From: Xanthomonas fragariae
Lineage (GTDB): Bacteria; Pseudomonadota; Gammaproteobacteria; Xanthomonadales; Xanthomonadaceae
NCBI RefSeq assembly: GCF_900183975.1
Contig: NZ_LT853882.1
Coordinates: forward strand, 1,977,501 to 2,041,500
DNA length: 64,000 nucleotides
Direction of reading: 5' to 3'
The notes below the pieces were generated by a model that was not told where the DNA came from, made no database searches, and saw only the letters and a program-made list of their open reading frames with translations. Of the stretch, positions 9,088 to 22,515 are shown piece by piece. Each line of letters opens with the position of its first letter. Within the stretch, counting starts at the first letter, position 1. Both the position numbers and the translations under genes were made by a program.

Positions 9088-9115
9088 AGACGCCCCGGCT
9101 TTGGCCGGGGCGTCT
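9088..9115 (+). terminator. Rho-independent terminator after the small secreted protein
   Basis: Perfect 12-bp stem (AGACGCCCCGGC pairing with GCCGGGGCGTCT) with a TTTG loop, followed by GCATTTT. It lies 30 bp after the stop of the 79-residue gene and separates it from pyrG. Confidence 0.9.
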
Positions 9116-9204
9116 GCATTTTGCGGCCTGCACCGCTGGCGTTCTTCACTGTGGGATGACCTCGTCCTCACACAACCCTTGGGCATTCGCCCGGCACCCG
9201 TTAA

Positions 9205-10899
<1,695 letters not shown>

Positions 10900-10928
10900 G
10901 CGTTGCCTTTTTCCGCCGTGACCTCGCC

Positions 10929-11120
10929 TCCCTTCCTGGGGAGAAGGTGCCCCGAAGGGGCGGATAACGGTCGCCGCAGCACGCTGAAGGATGGTAGCCA
11001 TGCCGAACGCGCCGCCACGCGCCATCCAAAGCAAAACCATCGGGCTCCTCTCAAGCGCTTCGCAACCGTCCCCTCACCCAACCCCTCTCCCCTTAAGGGG
11101 GACAATGTTCCGAGGGCAGA
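10929..11120. repeat. REP-like GC-rich palindromes between pyrG and kdsA
   Basis: The 247-bp gap holds no convincing gene. It contains TGGGGAGAAGGTGCCCCGAAGGGGCGG (small GCCCC/GGGGC hairpin at about 10948-10960) and, around 11070-11105, CCCAACCCCTCTCCCC-TTAA-GGGGG, an inverted-repeat arrangement. Both resemble the dispersed element near 6580. Likely intergenic repeat copies; function unknown. Confidence 0.5.
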
Positions 11121-11146
11121 GGGGCATACCTCAAATAGGTGATCTG

Positions 11147-13448
<2,302 letters not shown>

Positions 13449-13451
13449 GCC

Positions 13452-13808
13452 GTGCGCAACTGGCGCTGGCTACTGCTGGTGCTGGCGGTTCTGCTGGCCT
13501 GGCTGCAGTACCGCTTCTGGTTCGGGCCTGGGAATTCCGGTGAAGTCATGATGCTGGAATCCCAGGTCGCGCATCAGACACAGGACAACGAAGGTCTGCG
13601 CCAACGCAACCAGGCGTTGGCGGCAGAGGTGAAGGATTTGAAGGACGGCGAGGCGGCAATCGAGGAACGTGCACGTAGCGAGCTGGGCATGATTAAGCCG
13701 GGCGAGACGTTTTATCGGGTGGTCGAGGATGCACTGCCGCTGCCGCCCGCAGTGGCCGCACCGTCGGCCGAGCCAACCGCATCTGCTGCTCAGGTGGAAA
13801 GGCCATGA
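13452..13808 (+). CDS. ftsB: Cell division protein FtsB
   Basis: 118 residues, GTG start 3 bp after the eno stop. One N-terminal transmembrane segment ([20 protein letters not shown]), then a coiled coil (residues ~35-75: [20 protein letters not shown]) and [20 protein letters not shown], the conserved FtsB motif. The Ala/Pro-rich C-terminus is species-variable. With FtsL and FtsQ it forms the periplasmic divisome subcomplex that activates FtsWI. Overlaps ispD by 4 bp. Confidence 0.93.
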   Translation: MRNWRWLLLVLAVLLAWLQYRFWFGPGNSGEVMMLESQVAHQTQDNEGLRQRNQALAAEVKDLKDGEAAIEERARSELGMIKPGETFYRVVEDALPLPPAVAAPSAEPTASAAQVERP

Positions 13809-14599
13809 CCGGTTCGATCTGGGCGATCGTGCCGGCCGCCGGGCGCGGCACGCGCTTTGGTGGGCGGATTCCCAAACAATATCTGCCTGCCGCCGGTCAG
13901 CCATTGATCGCCTACACGCTGGCGGCTCTGGCAGTGCATCCGGCAGTGGCTGGCATCGTGGTGGCGATCGCGCCCGACGATGCCGACTGGCCAGGCTGGA
14001 CGGCGGTACAGTCCAAACCGGTGCTGACTTGTGTGGGAGGAGCGACGCGTGCCGCGTCGGTATTGGCTGGATTGCTGGCCTTGCCTGACAGTGTGCGTGC
14101 CGACGACTTTGTGCTGGTGCACGATGCGGCGCGTCCGAATTTGGCATCGGCCGATCTGGACCGACTGCTAGAAATCGGTCGCGGCGACCCGGTCGGCGCC
14201 ATTTTGGCCGCACCGGTGCGCGACACGCTCAAGCGTGCCGGCGACGATGGCGGAATCGATGCCACCGAGCCGCGCGAACGCCTGTGGCGCGCGTTGACCC
14301 CGCAACTGTTTCGTCGCCATCAATTGATTCGTGGCCTCACCGAGGCCTCGGTGGCGGGTGTTGACGTCACTGATGAGGCGATGGCGATGGAGCGGCTGGG
14401 ATTGCGCCCACTGCTGGTGGAAGGTGCCGAGGACAACTTCAAGGTAACCACACCAGTGGATCTGGCACGCTTCGAATTTGAACTGGCGAATCGGGATCGG
14501 GGACCGGAGGCCGGGGATTGGGTGCAAGCCAGTCCGCAGAGTTCGGCCTCCGCTTTCTCTGGTCCTCGGTCCCCGGTCCTCGGTCCCGAACAGGCCTGA
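13805..14599 (+). CDS. ispD: 2-C-methyl-D-erythritol 4-phosphate cytidylyltransferase
   Basis: 264 residues, ATGA overlap with ftsB. CTP-binding loop [26 protein letters not shown] and [10 protein letters not shown] are the other conserved blocks; [15 protein letters not shown] ends the normal fold at about residue 228. The remaining ~36 residues are encoded by an inverted, GGTCC/GGACC-rich repeat and look like an in-frame acquisition of intergenic repeat sequence. Second committed step of the MEP isoprenoid pathway, coupled to ispF directly downstream. Confidence 0.95.
   Translation: MTGSIWAIVPAAGRGTRFGGRIPKQYLPAAGQPLIAYTLAALAVHPAVAGIVVAIAPDDADWPGWTAVQSKPVLTCVGGATRAASVLAGLLALPDSVRADDFVLVHDAARPNLASADLDRLLEIGRGDPVGAILAAPVRDTLKRAGDDGGIDATEPRERLWRALTPQLFRRHQLIRGLTEASVAGVDVTDEAMAMERLGLRPLLVEGAEDNFKVTTPVDLARFEFELANRDRGPEAGDWVQASPQSSASAFSGPRSPVLGPEQA
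14489..14590. repeat. Inverted GGATCGGGGACCGG repeat forming the ispD 3' end
   Basis: The arm GATCGGGGACCGGAGG at about 14493 is mirrored by CCTCGGTCCCCGGTCC around 14565-14580, separated by about 60 bp, so the transcript can form a long hairpin. Similar GGGAATCGGG or GGGGACC strings occur at 27970, 33830, 34010, 38320 and 39160 in intergenic DNA, supporting a dispersed repeat. Confidence 0.6.
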
Positions 14600-14602
14600 T
14601 CC

Positions 14603-15094
14603 ATGTCTTTCAATTTTCGAATCGGCCAAGGCTACGACGTGCATGCGTTCGGTCCCGGCGACCATGTGATGCTGGGCGGCGTGCGCGTGGCCCATAGCCA
14701 TGGCGTGCTCGCGCATAGCGATGGCGACGTGGTCCTGCATGCGCTGTGCGATGCGCTGCTGGGCGCGTTGGCGCTGGGCGATATCGGTCAGCACTTTCCG
14801 CCCTCCGACGAGCGTTGGAAGGATGCCGATAGCGCGCAGTTTCTGCAGCACTGCGATTTCTTGCTACGCGAGCGTGGCTGGCGCGTCGGCAATGCCGACA
14901 TCACCGTGGTCTGCGAGCGGCCCAAGGTCGGCCCGCATGCCTTGGCCATGCGCGAACGGATTGCCGCTCTGCTGGCGATCGAGCTCGACGCGGTCAGCGT
15001 CAAGGCCACCACGAGCGAAAAGTTGGGCTTTACCGGCCGCAGCGAAGGCATCGCCGCACAGGCGGCGGTGTTGCTGGGCAAGATCGCTGCGTAA
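14603..15094 (+). CDS. ispF: 2-C-methyl-D-erythritol 2,4-cyclodiphosphate synthase
   Basis: 163 residues, starting 3 bp after ispD. Zn-binding and active-site motifs: [12 protein letters not shown] (Asp/His ligands), [29 protein letters not shown] and [21 protein letters not shown]. Cyclises CDP-ME 2-phosphate to MEcPP in the MEP pathway. ispD-ispF-truD-surE order is shared with other gamma-proteobacteria. Confidence 0.97.
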   Translation: MSFNFRIGQGYDVHAFGPGDHVMLGGVRVAHSHGVLAHSDGDVVLHALCDALLGALALGDIGQHFPPSDERWKDADSAQFLQHCDFLLRERGWRVGNADITVVCERPKVGPHALAMRERIAALLAIELDAVSVKATTSEKLGFTGRSEGIAAQAAVLLGKIAA

Positions 15095-15202
15095 ACCGCA
15101 GCGATCCACGCCGGAGCGCTGCCGGCGTTGCGACACGACATCACCGCGCCGAAAGATTCGGCACACAGCGCGCGACACACAGGCGCGAAGGCGAACGACA
15201 CC

Positions 15203-16312
15203 ATGACCGATACTTCCTTCCTGCCACGCGCGCACGGCGCTGCGGTACTCAGCGCGGCAATGCGCAGCGCGCCGGAAGACTTTCAAGTCGACGAGCTGCC
15301 GGCATTCGAGGCGTCGGGCGAAGGCGAGCACTTACTGTTGACCGTGCGCAAGCGTGGCCAGAACACTGCATATATCGCCAGGAAACTCGCTCAGTGGGCC
15401 GGCATCGCAGAGATGGGTGTGAGTTATGCGGGTTTGAAGGATCGCCATGCGATGACCACGCAGCGTTTTAGCGTGCATCTGCCCAAGCGCATTGCACCGG
15501 ACATCGCTACGCTCAATGATGCCGAGATGCAGGTGGTCGACCGCACTTGGCACAACCGCAAGCTGCAACGCGGTGCGCTGCATGGAAATCGTTTCGTACT
15601 TACCTTGCGTCAAGTGAAGGGCGAACACGCTGCGATCGAACAACGGCTGCAAGCGATCACCGTGCGTGGCATTCCCAACTGGTTCGGCGAACAACGTTTC
15701 GGCCGCGACGGCGCCAATGTAGCTTCCGCGCTGGCGATGTTCGGCTATGTGCAGAATGCCGATGGAACGTTTGCTGCGGCGCCGGTATCGAAGCGGCGGC
15801 TACGGAACGATCAACGGTCGATGTTGCTGTCGGCAGCGCGCTCGTCGTTATTCAATCGCGTGCTCAGCGCACGTGTGGAGCAGGGCAGTTGGGACGCTGC
15901 CCTAGAGGGTGAAGTGTGGATGCTGGATGGCTCACGTAGCGTGTTCGGCCCGGAGCCGTGGAGCGAGGTGCTGGCAGAGCGCCTGGCGCGCTTCGATATT
16001 CATCCCAGTGGCCCGTTGTGGGGTGCCGGCGAACTGCGTTCGACCGATCAGGCTGCAGCGGTGGAGCAGGGTGCCTTGGCCAATCCACAATCCGAGGCAT
16101 TGCGGCAGGGCCTGGAAGCGGCTGGACTGAAGCACGAACGCCGCGCATTGCGCTTGCGTCCGCAATGCATGGACTACTGCTGGCTCGACGCGCAGAGCTT
16201 GCAAATCGAATTTGCGCTGCCGCCAGGCTGTTACGCCACCGCAGTGTTGTGGGAATTGGGCGAGGTCAGCGACGCAGGTCGCTTCAACGCCAACGTGCGC
16301 TCTGAAGAGTGA
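15203..16312 (+). CDS. truD: tRNA pseudouridine(13) synthase
   Basis: 369 residues from ATG 15203 ([17 protein letters not shown]). The TruD catalytic block [20 protein letters not shown] holds the catalytic Asp; [19 protein letters not shown] and the terminal [15 protein letters not shown] are also family-typical. Modifies U13 in tRNA-Glu. An in-frame start 75 bp earlier would add a non-conserved leader and was rejected. Confidence 0.95.
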   Translation: MTDTSFLPRAHGAAVLSAAMRSAPEDFQVDELPAFEASGEGEHLLLTVRKRGQNTAYIARKLAQWAGIAEMGVSYAGLKDRHAMTTQRFSVHLPKRIAPDIATLNDAEMQVVDRTWHNRKLQRGALHGNRFVLTLRQVKGEHAAIEQRLQAITVRGIPNWFGEQRFGRDGANVASALAMFGYVQNADGTFAAAPVSKRRLRNDQRSMLLSAARSSLFNRVLSARVEQGSWDAALEGEVWMLDGSRSVFGPEPWSEVLAERLARFDIHPSGPLWGAGELRSTDQAAAVEQGALANPQSEALRQGLEAAGLKHERRALRLRPQCMDYCWLDAQSLQIEFALPPGCYATAVLWELGEVSDAGRFNANVRSEE

Positions 16313-16390
16313 AGTGGTAGGTCCGCTGTCGGCCGCACAGCGTGACGCGAGCGACGATCTCCAAGGTACGCGGGGTAGTAGTAGTAGCGG

Positions 16391-16453
16391 CCTTGGCCGC
16401 GATGAGCGTTACCTATAAAGCGCCGCCATGCGCAGGGGCGCCTTGGCCGCGAT
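16391..16453. repeat. Two direct copies of CCTTGGCCGCGAT in the truD-smr gap
   Basis: Identical 13-mers start at 16391 and 16441 within the 212-bp intergenic space between convergent truD and the Smr gene. A (GTA)4-like run, GTAGTAGTAGTA, precedes them. No gene is seen here; the block is probably a small dispersed repeat. Confidence 0.55.
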
Positions 16454-16524
16454 AGGCATCCCCGATACGCCTAACCTGGCGCAAACGCGTCCCTACGACC
16501 CCAGATCTTTGTCGCGCAATCGGC

Positions 16525-17064
16525 TTATCGCCGTGCCAGCAACACCAACAACGCACCGGTCCCACCCTGTGTCGGCGGCGCCGAATGAAACGCCAGCACA
16601 TCGTTGCGCTGGCGCAGCAGCCGGTCCATCAGATTCTTCAGCACCGGCGCGCCGTTGTCAGACTGCAACCCCTTGCCGTGGATGATGCGCACGCAGCCAT
16701 GTTCGTGCGCGTGCGCCTCGAGCAGGAACTGCCGCAATAACGACTCGGCCTGCGCCGCAGTGGCGCCATGCAGATCCAACTCGTCCTGGATCGAAAACTG
16801 CCCGCGCTTGAGACGCTGAAACAATCGGGTGGGAAGATTCTCGCGCCGATAGCTGGCGGTATCGCCCGCTTCCAGCGGCGTGCTGCCGCGTAGCGAACGC
16901 GCGAATTCGGTGTGCGCCTCGGCATCGTCGCGCTCGGCCATACGCGCGCGGGGCTTGGGGCGCGGTTTGGCATTGGCCGGTGGTGCGACTTCACGCATCG
17001 GCTTGACAGCGCCGATCGCTGCGCGGAACAGCGCGCCGCCGTCTTCGTCTTTGGGATGCGACAT
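16525..17064 (-). CDS. Smr-domain protein
   Basis: 179 residues from ATG 17064; a GTG two codons earlier is possible. N-terminal ~85 residues are charged and Pro/Ala/Arg-rich linker. The C-terminal Smr domain carries LDLHGATAAQAESLLRQFL and the nuclease-associated HGKGLQSDNGAPVLK, then LAFHSAPPTQGGTGALLVLL. Stand-alone Smr proteins (YdaH/SmrA/B type) are implicated in endonuclease action, SmrB in cleaving mRNA at collided ribosomes; which role applies cannot be told from sequence. Convergent with truD, divergent from surE. Confidence 0.88.
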   Translation of the reverse strand: MSHPKDEDGGALFRAAIGAVKPMREVAPPANAKPRPKPRARMAERDDAEAHTEFARSLRGSTPLEAGDTASYRRENLPTRLFQRLKRGQFSIQDELDLHGATAAQAESLLRQFLLEAHAHEHGCVRIIHGKGLQSDNGAPVLKNLMDRLLRQRNDVLAFHSAPPTQGGTGALLVLLARR

Positions 17065-17163
17065 GCGCACAGCGTAACGTGACGGACCTCAGGTGCAAGC
17101 GAAGATCAAGCGCGAAGGGCGCTGACGCATCCGGTATCATAGTTCGGTTTTCCGAGGAGTCTC

Positions 17164-17943
17164 ATGCGCGTACTGGTTAGCAATGATGACGGTGTCGACG
17201 CCCCCGGCATCCAGATATTGGCCGAGGCGCTGCGCCATGCCGGTCATGAAGTGATGGTGGTCGCCCCCGACCGCGACCGCTCCGGCGCCAGCAATTCGCT
17301 GACGCTGGATGTGCCGATCCGCACCCGCCGCATCGACGCGCAGACCTGCGCGGTTGCCGGTACACCCACCGACTGCGTGCATCTGGCACTGACCGGCATG
17401 CTGGATGACGACCCGGACATCGTGGTCTCCGGCATCAATAACTCGGCTAATCTTGGCGACGACGTGATCTATTCGGGCACCGTCTCTGCCGCGATGGAGG
17501 GTCGCTTCCTTGGGCTGCCGGCGGTGGCGGTCTCGTTGGTGACGCACAACCACCAAGCGCATCACTACGACACTGCCGCGCGCGCGGCGGTGGAGATCGT
17601 AGCGCGCTTGAAGGACGACCCGTTGCCTGCCGACACCATCCTCAACGTCAATGTGCCGGATCTGGCCTGGTCGGATGTGCTCGGTTTCGAAGTCACCCGG
17701 CTCGGCAATCGCCACCGTTCCGAGCCATGCGTGCCGCAACGCGATCCGCGCGGCCGCACCGTGTACTGGATCGGCCCGGCCGGACCAGAGCAGGACGCCG
17801 GCGCCGGCACCGACTTCCATGCCGTGCGCACCGGGCATATCTCGATCACCCCGATCCACGTCGATCTCACCCGCTACCAAGCGCTGGAGACCGTGGCTGG
17901 CTGGGTCGGCGGGTTGACCGCTGCATTGGACGCATCGGCATGA
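17164..17943 (+). CDS. surE: 5'-nucleotidase SurE
   Basis: 259 residues, GAGGAG six bases before the ATG. Metal-binding NDDG at residues 8-11 ([15 protein letters not shown]), [19 protein letters not shown] and SLTLDVPIR are conserved SurE blocks; [16 protein letters not shown] closes the core. Survival protein E dephosphorylates nucleoside monophosphates and short polyphosphate. Its stop overlaps pcm (ATGA), part of the surE-pcm-yqaA-nlpD operon. Confidence 0.96.
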   Translation: MRVLVSNDDGVDAPGIQILAEALRHAGHEVMVVAPDRDRSGASNSLTLDVPIRTRRIDAQTCAVAGTPTDCVHLALTGMLDDDPDIVVSGINNSANLGDDVIYSGTVSAAMEGRFLGLPAVAVSLVTHNHQAHHYDTAARAAVEIVARLKDDPLPADTILNVNVPDLAWSDVLGFEVTRLGNRHRSEPCVPQRDPRGRTVYWIGPAGPEQDAGAGTDFHAVRTGHISITPIHVDLTRYQALETVAGWVGGLTAALDASA

Positions 17944-18617
17944 CGCCGAGGCTGCGCCTGCAACCGGAGTCGGTGGGGATCGGTATGACCTCGCAACGTG
18001 TGCGCGACCGTCTGGTCGAGCGCCTGCGTGAGGCCGGCATCCAGGATGAAGCCACGCTAAACGCGATGCGCACCGTGCCGCGTCATTTGTTCATCGAGGA
18101 AGCGCTGGCTTCGCGCGCATATGAAGACACTGCGCTGCCGATCGGCCACGGCCAGACCATCTCCCAACCTTGGGTGGTCGCACGCATGACCGAAGCGGTG
18201 CTGCGGGTCACACCGACAAAAGTGCTCGAAGTGGGCACCGGCTCCGGCTATCAGGGCGCGATTCTTGCCGCGCTGGGTCTGGAGGTTTACACCGTCGAGC
18301 GCATCGGCGATCTGCTGCGGCAGGCGCGCAAGCGCTTCCGGCATCTGGGCATGAATGTGCGCAGCAAGCATGACGATGGCCGCATCGGCTGGCCCGAGCA
18401 CGGCCCTTACGACGCCATCGTGGTCACGGCTGCTGCGCCTGCGCTGATCGATGCCTTGGTCGATCAATTGGCTGTCGGCGGGCGTCTAGTTGCTCCGGTC
18501 GGTGGTGCCTCCTCGCAGTCGCTGGTGCAACTCACACGCGGTGCCGACGGTGCGATCGAACAACAGGTTCTGGCGCCGGTCACGTTCGTCCCGCTGTTGT
18601 CGGGCATGCTGGATTGA
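17940..18617 (+). CDS. pcm: Protein-L-isoaspartate O-methyltransferase
   Basis: 225 residues from ATG 17940 overlapping the surE stop by 4 bp; a second plausible start, [14 protein letters not shown], lies 15 codons in. Conserved PCMT sequence: [37 protein letters not shown], the SAM-binding [16 protein letters not shown], and [10 protein letters not shown]. Repairs isoaspartyl damage in aged proteins. Co-transcribed with surE as in enterics. Confidence 0.95.
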   Translation: MTPRLRLQPESVGIGMTSQRVRDRLVERLREAGIQDEATLNAMRTVPRHLFIEEALASRAYEDTALPIGHGQTISQPWVVARMTEAVLRVTPTKVLEVGTGSGYQGAILAALGLEVYTVERIGDLLRQARKRFRHLGMNVRSKHDDGRIGWPEHGPYDAIVVTAAAPALIDALVDQLAVGGRLVAPVGGASSQSLVQLTRGADGAIEQQVLAPVTFVPLLSGMLD

Positions 18618-18635
18618 ATCCATGAGAGTTCCTCG

Positions 18636-19250
18636 ATGAAGATATTCGGGCCGTTGTACGACGTGGCCATTCGTTGGTCCCGCCATCGCCGCGCACCAGC
18701 GCTGCTGACCGGCCTCAGCTTCGTGGAAGGCTTCATCTTTCCGGTGCCGCCGGAAGTGATGCTGGCTCCGATGTCGCTTGCCGAACCCAAGCGTTCGTTG
18801 TGGTTTGCCACCTTGAGTCTGATGGGCTCGCTGTGTGGCGCTTTGGTCGGCTACCTGCTGGGCCACTTTGCGTTTGCCGCGTTGCAGCCGCTGATCGAAT
18901 GGCTGGGCTGGAGCGTGAAGATTCATGCGCAGATAGAGACGTTGCGCGCGCTGGTGGCCGAATCGCCGTGGAAGGCGTTCTGGGCTCTGGTGCTGGTGGG
19001 TTTTACCCCGATCCCGCTGAAAATCTTTACCTGGGCGTCCGGTGTGGTCGGCGTGCCGATCCTGCCGTTTATCGCCAGCATGTTGGTAGGGCGCGGCAAG
19101 CGCGTGTATCTGGTCGCAAGCGCGATACGCTTGGGCGGTGCGCGTGCCGAAGCGGCATTGCATCGATGGATTGAGCCACTGGGCTGGGTTGCCATGGCCG
19201 TATTGGCGGCGGGTGCGGGTTGGTTGGTGTGGAAGACGATGAACGGATGA
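18636..19250 (+). CDS. YqaA/DedA-type (SNARE-associated) inner-membrane protein
   Basis: 204 residues. Has the DedA-like re-entrant elements FVEGFIFPVPPEVMLAPMSL and VGFTPIPLKIFTWASGVVG, with additional hydrophobic segments at LMGSLCGALVGYLLGHFAF and a C-terminal helix. DedA-superfamily members move or flip undecaprenyl phosphate or phospholipids; YqaA itself is uncharacterised. Sits between pcm and nlpD with a 4-bp overlap to the latter, so it shares the operon. Confidence 0.85.
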   Translation: MKIFGPLYDVAIRWSRHRRAPALLTGLSFVEGFIFPVPPEVMLAPMSLAEPKRSLWFATLSLMGSLCGALVGYLLGHFAFAALQPLIEWLGWSVKIHAQIETLRALVAESPWKAFWALVLVGFTPIPLKIFTWASGVVGVPILPFIASMLVGRGKRVYLVASAIRLGGARAEAALHRWIEPLGWVAMAVLAAGAGWLVWKTMNG

Positions 19251-20026
19251 GCAAGACCCAGATGAATTCGGTAGGCAAGACTGCAGTCATGCTCGCGATG
19301 GTCATTGGGTTGACCGCCTGCAGTAGCGCCACGGTAGTGCGTTCGCCTGGCCCAGGCGGCGGCGGTTCGTCGTCTTCGCGTCCGGCAGCAGCGCCGCGAC
19401 CGTCGGTGCCGCGCCCAGGTGCGACTGTCACCGTCCAGCGTGGCGACACCCTGTATGCGATATCGCGCCGAACCAACATCACCGCACCGGATCTGGCCGC
19501 CTGGAACGGCCTGGCGTCGCCGAACACGATCTATCCGGGCCAGACCCTCAAGCTCTATCCGCCTGGAGCCAGCAAGCCGGGCGCCAGCGCGCCGATCGCC
19601 GGCACGGTGGTTCCGTCGCGTCCGGCCGCGACGATCGTCGCACCGGTCGGTAGCGGGTTTCCGTGGCGTTGGCCGGCCGAAGGCGTGGTGGTTGGTACCT
19701 TCGTGACCGGCGAGACCACCAAGCAGGGCGTAGACATCGCAGGTGCCAGCGGACAGGCGGTGCGTGCCGCAGCCGATGGTGTCGTCGTGTATTCGGGCGC
19801 TGGCTTGGTCGGCTATGGCGAGTTGATCATCATCAAGCACAACGACCAGTGGCTATCTGCCTATGGGCACAACCGCAAGCGCTTGCTCAACGAAGGTCAG
19901 AGCGTGAAGGCAGGCCAGCAGATTGCCGAAATGGGGCGCAGCGGCGCTGCCCGCGACATGCTCCACTTCGAAATTCGCTACAACGGCAAGCCGGTCGACC
20001 CGTTGCTGTATCTTCCGAAGAAATAA
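19247..20026 (+). CDS. nlpD: NlpD-like lipoprotein with LysM and degenerate LytM (M23) domain
   Basis: 259 residues. Lipobox LTAC gives acylation at Cys27. A G/S/P/A-rich linker leads to LysM (VTVQRGDTLYAISRRTNIT...YPGQTLKLY, about residues 62-106), then the M23/LytM domain (about 145-255). Two zinc ligands are gone: the His four before the Asp in KQGVDIAG is Lys, and the first His of the HxH pair is Met (DMLHFEIRY). That is how E. coli NlpD looks, an activator of amidase AmiC rather than a peptidase. Operon partner of surE and pcm. The enteric downstream neighbour rpoS is not seen; an IS relic follows. Confidence 0.9.
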   Translation: MSKTQMNSVGKTAVMLAMVIGLTACSSATVVRSPGPGGGGSSSSRPAAAPRPSVPRPGATVTVQRGDTLYAISRRTNITAPDLAAWNGLASPNTIYPGQTLKLYPPGASKPGASAPIAGTVVPSRPAATIVAPVGSGFPWRWPAEGVVVGTFVTGETTKQGVDIAGASGQAVRAAADGVVVYSGAGLVGYGELIIIKHNDQWLSAYGHNRKRLLNEGQSVKAGQQIAEMGRSGAARDMLHFEIRYNGKPVDPLLYLPKK

Positions 20027-20119
20027 CAGCACGGCCATCGAGATCGACAGCCATGTAGTGATTGGTCTGGCAACCAGGCATCGTCGAACATCGGGGGCAT
20101 CAGCAAGTCGGCTGTGAAT

Positions 20120-20345
20120 CGGTCAGGCCAGCCTTCCACAGAGCCTCAAAGACAGCGCCTCAAACAAGCCCGCAGCTTCCCATTCCAGGAAGCGCTTATG
20201 GATGGCGCTAGCACTGCCGAAGCGATCCTTGGGCAGCGCCTTCCACTGGCAGCCGGTGCGCAGTCCGTAGACGATGGCCTCCAACACCAGTCGAGTCGAG
20301 CCGGCTTCGCGGGTCGGCCCGCACCGGGCTTGCGTACGTAGACCC
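20120..20345 (-). pseudogene. N-terminal relic of an IS5-family transposase
   Basis: Reading the minus strand gives a continuous ~75-codon stretch with TREAGSTRLVLEAIVYGLRT, GCQWKALPKDRFGSASAIHK and RFLEWEAAGLFEAL, the N-terminal DUF4096-like part of an IS5-type transposase, followed by a small tandem duplication (GAGGCGCTGT / GAGGCTCTGT) and a stop. No DDE catalytic part and no terminal repeats are seen, so it is an old fragment. Confidence 0.75.
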
Positions 20346-20582
20346 TGTCAGCCACTGCACGCGTCAGGAATAAGCGGTTCTACCCGCTGCCAACTCATCG
20401 GTTACCACCCAGGACGCTACACGTTTGGCCATGATCTCGATCCAGCGCTGCTTACCATGCGGCTCGAATCGATAGTTTGCGTATTTGCGGATACATTCTA
20501 AGTTGATCTGGCCCAGCCTGCCCGGCACAAAAAAAGTCGCAAAATGCGCGGCTATGGGATACGCCTGCGTTGAAGACGCGCC
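20346..20582. other. Non-coding or relic DNA between IS5 remnant and broken sensory genes
   Basis: About 240 bp without a gene I can support. Short open frames exist but none has recognisable motifs. The base composition drops locally (for example CACAAAAAAAGTCGCAAAATGCG near 20525), unlike neighbouring coding DNA, consistent with degraded mobile-element or junction sequence. Confidence 0.4.
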
Positions 20583-21201
20583 TCAACGCACCTTGCCCAG
20601 CGCCACACGGGCATCGGCCGTGAAGCGCTGGGTTTCTTGCGGGGTGGAGAGGTTGGCGCCAAGCTGATTGAGCACCTGTTCGATATCGCTCGATGCTTCC
20701 CACGCTTTGTCGCAGAGCATGCCGGCGATCGGGCCGAGATAGTTTAGGCGACCTTTTCCAAGCCCTCGCGCACGCGTTCGTCGGGTGCAGATCCACCACC
20801 AGCGGAGGCAAGCGCTGCGCTCGGTGCCGTGACAGGCACTGCTGCTGCCAATACTGGCGCGACCGGTGCACGCGGCGCGGCCGAAGCACCGCCCAGATCC
20901 TGTTCGGAACTGCCCATCAGCCACTGACGCGAGTCATCGCTCAGCAGCGAAGGCTTGCCCATGCCGGCGCCGGGATCGAACTGGAAACGGGCCTTTGCGG
21001 CATTGACCATAGTGAGGCGTTGCACCGCCTCATCATTGCGCAGCATGCGCAACACCACTTCGTCGATCTGCCCGGCGTTATGCGGACGATGCAGGAATGG
21101 TTCTCCTCGGTGACGATGAACAGAAGGCCGGACGCCTTCTTCAATGCCAGCGCGTTGAGCTCGCGCAGGATGTCGATCAGCGCACGGAATTCAGCGGACA
21201 T
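20583..21201 (-). pseudogene. Hypothetical protein, broken by two frameshifts, partner of a Cache/HAMP sensor
   Basis: Starts MSAEFRALIDILRELNALAL at 21201. The frame breaks around 21075-21085 (after HSCIVR), resumes as HNAGQIDEVVLRMLRN, runs through FDPGAGMGKPSLL, DDSRQWLMG and an Ala/Pro/Val-rich linker, breaks again near 20750 after EGLEKV, and resumes as YLGPIAGMLCDKAWE, ending GKVR at 20583. Reassembled length is about 205 residues. No family recognised. It begins 45 bp after the end of the Cache/HAMP gene, so the two form a decayed sensory operon. Assembly error cannot be excluded but three breaks in two adjacent genes suggest real decay. Confidence 0.7.
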
Positions 21202-21245
21202 AGCATCTTTCTTGAACCATCTGGTGCGCAATGGGTGACAGCGGC

Positions 21246-22375
21246 TCAGCGTTTGCTGAGGCGCTCCATGGCTAACCGGACGCTGTTGGACAGGCGAGAG
21301 ATGGCGCGTGCCAAAGTACCAATTTCATCTTTGAAATCGACCTCGGCGATGGTGTGGTTCCATTTGCCCAGGCTTAGTTCTTCGGCCACGGTGGTCAAGT
21401 GCTGGATCGGGCGCAACACGCGGTTCCAGATCAACGCCCACTGCATGCCGAACAGCAAGGCGCAGACCAGCAAGCCGATGCCGGCGATCCACAGCGACTG
21501 GCGCACGATCACGCCATTGACATCGCTCTTGGGATACGCCGAGACCAGGGTGAAGCCCCAATCGGGCACTTCCTGCTTGATCACGACCCAGTCGTCGGGG
21601 CTTTTCTTGACGATGCGCTCGATGGTGGCGGCGTCGGTGGTGGCGCCGGTGGTCGACTGGAAACGCAGCTTGTTCTTGCTGTCGAACACGGCGATGAAGC
21701 CGGAGTCGAGCACGCGACGGCTGCTGACCACGTTCGCCAGCGGCTGCGTGTCGGCCTTGTAGCTGACGTACCAAGCACCGATGACGCGCTTGTCGTTGCC
21801 GGCGAAGATAGGCTCGTAGCCGGTAACGTACGTGTTGCCGAGGATGTCCACCACGCCGTAGAAGCTTTCGCCGTTGCGCAGCTTGGCGGCGGCTTGGCCG
21901 TTCGGATCAAGCACGATGCCGATGGCGCGGCTGCCGTCATCCTTCTTGACGTTGGTGGAGATGCCCACGAAATCGTCGCCGGTGAGCGAGAACAGCGTGG
22001 CGGTGCCTTCATGGATGGCAGTGATGTCGTCAAGCATGCCGAACACGTTGGCCTGTGCTTTCTGGCCCAGCAGCAGGTCGTTGGCGTAGCGGTCGGCGAC
22101 GCGCACCTGGCTGCCGACGCTTGCCACGCCCTGTGCACTGGCTTCCTTTTGCGCAGCTGGCGCATGGATGAATTGACGCGGTCGAGCATCATCGAGCGGG
22201 TGACCGCAAACAAGGTCTGCAAGGACGCCGACTGGCGCTCAATGAGGCCGCTGGCCTCGAACTTGACCCGGTACGCTTCGGTAATCGCCAGAATGGCCGT
22301 CAGTGCCATCGCCACGGCCAGCACCAAGGCCATCACCGGCAGCAGCAGGCGCATCCGCACAGAGTGACGAAGCAT
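21246..22375 (-). pseudogene. Membrane sensor with Cache domain and HAMP, frameshifted
   Basis: Begins at ATG 22375 after GGGGGAA. N-terminal membrane segment (RLLLPVMALVLAVAMALTAI), then a periplasmic Cache 3/Cache 2-type domain (GSQVRVADRYANDLLLGQKA, GNTYVTGYEPIFAGNDKRV), a second membrane helix (LWIAGIGLLVCALLFGMQWA) and a HAMP segment (RVLRPIQHLTTVAEELSLGK) ending NSVRLAMERLSKR. There is no methyl-accepting signalling domain. Frame is lost at an A-run, AAAA at 22147-22150 (minus strand), between RQLRK and EASAQGVASVG; one extra A would restore it. Ligand unknown. Confidence 0.82.
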
Positions 22376-22515
22376 CGCAATTCCCCCGGAAGCGTTTAAA
22401 TGATTGAGTCGAGTGCCGCCGCAGCGCAATGCTTCCATTGGACACAGCATTTATCGGCGTTCACACAAGATACTGAAGCGGCCCCTGTGCCGCTTGGCGG
22501 TGCAGACGATAACAA

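Noticed and set aside
22451..22515. Missing half of IS copy F on the left side of copy A
   Set aside because: A short frame there (VCTAKRHRGRF) faintly recalls a transposase segment, but too little matches to claim it.
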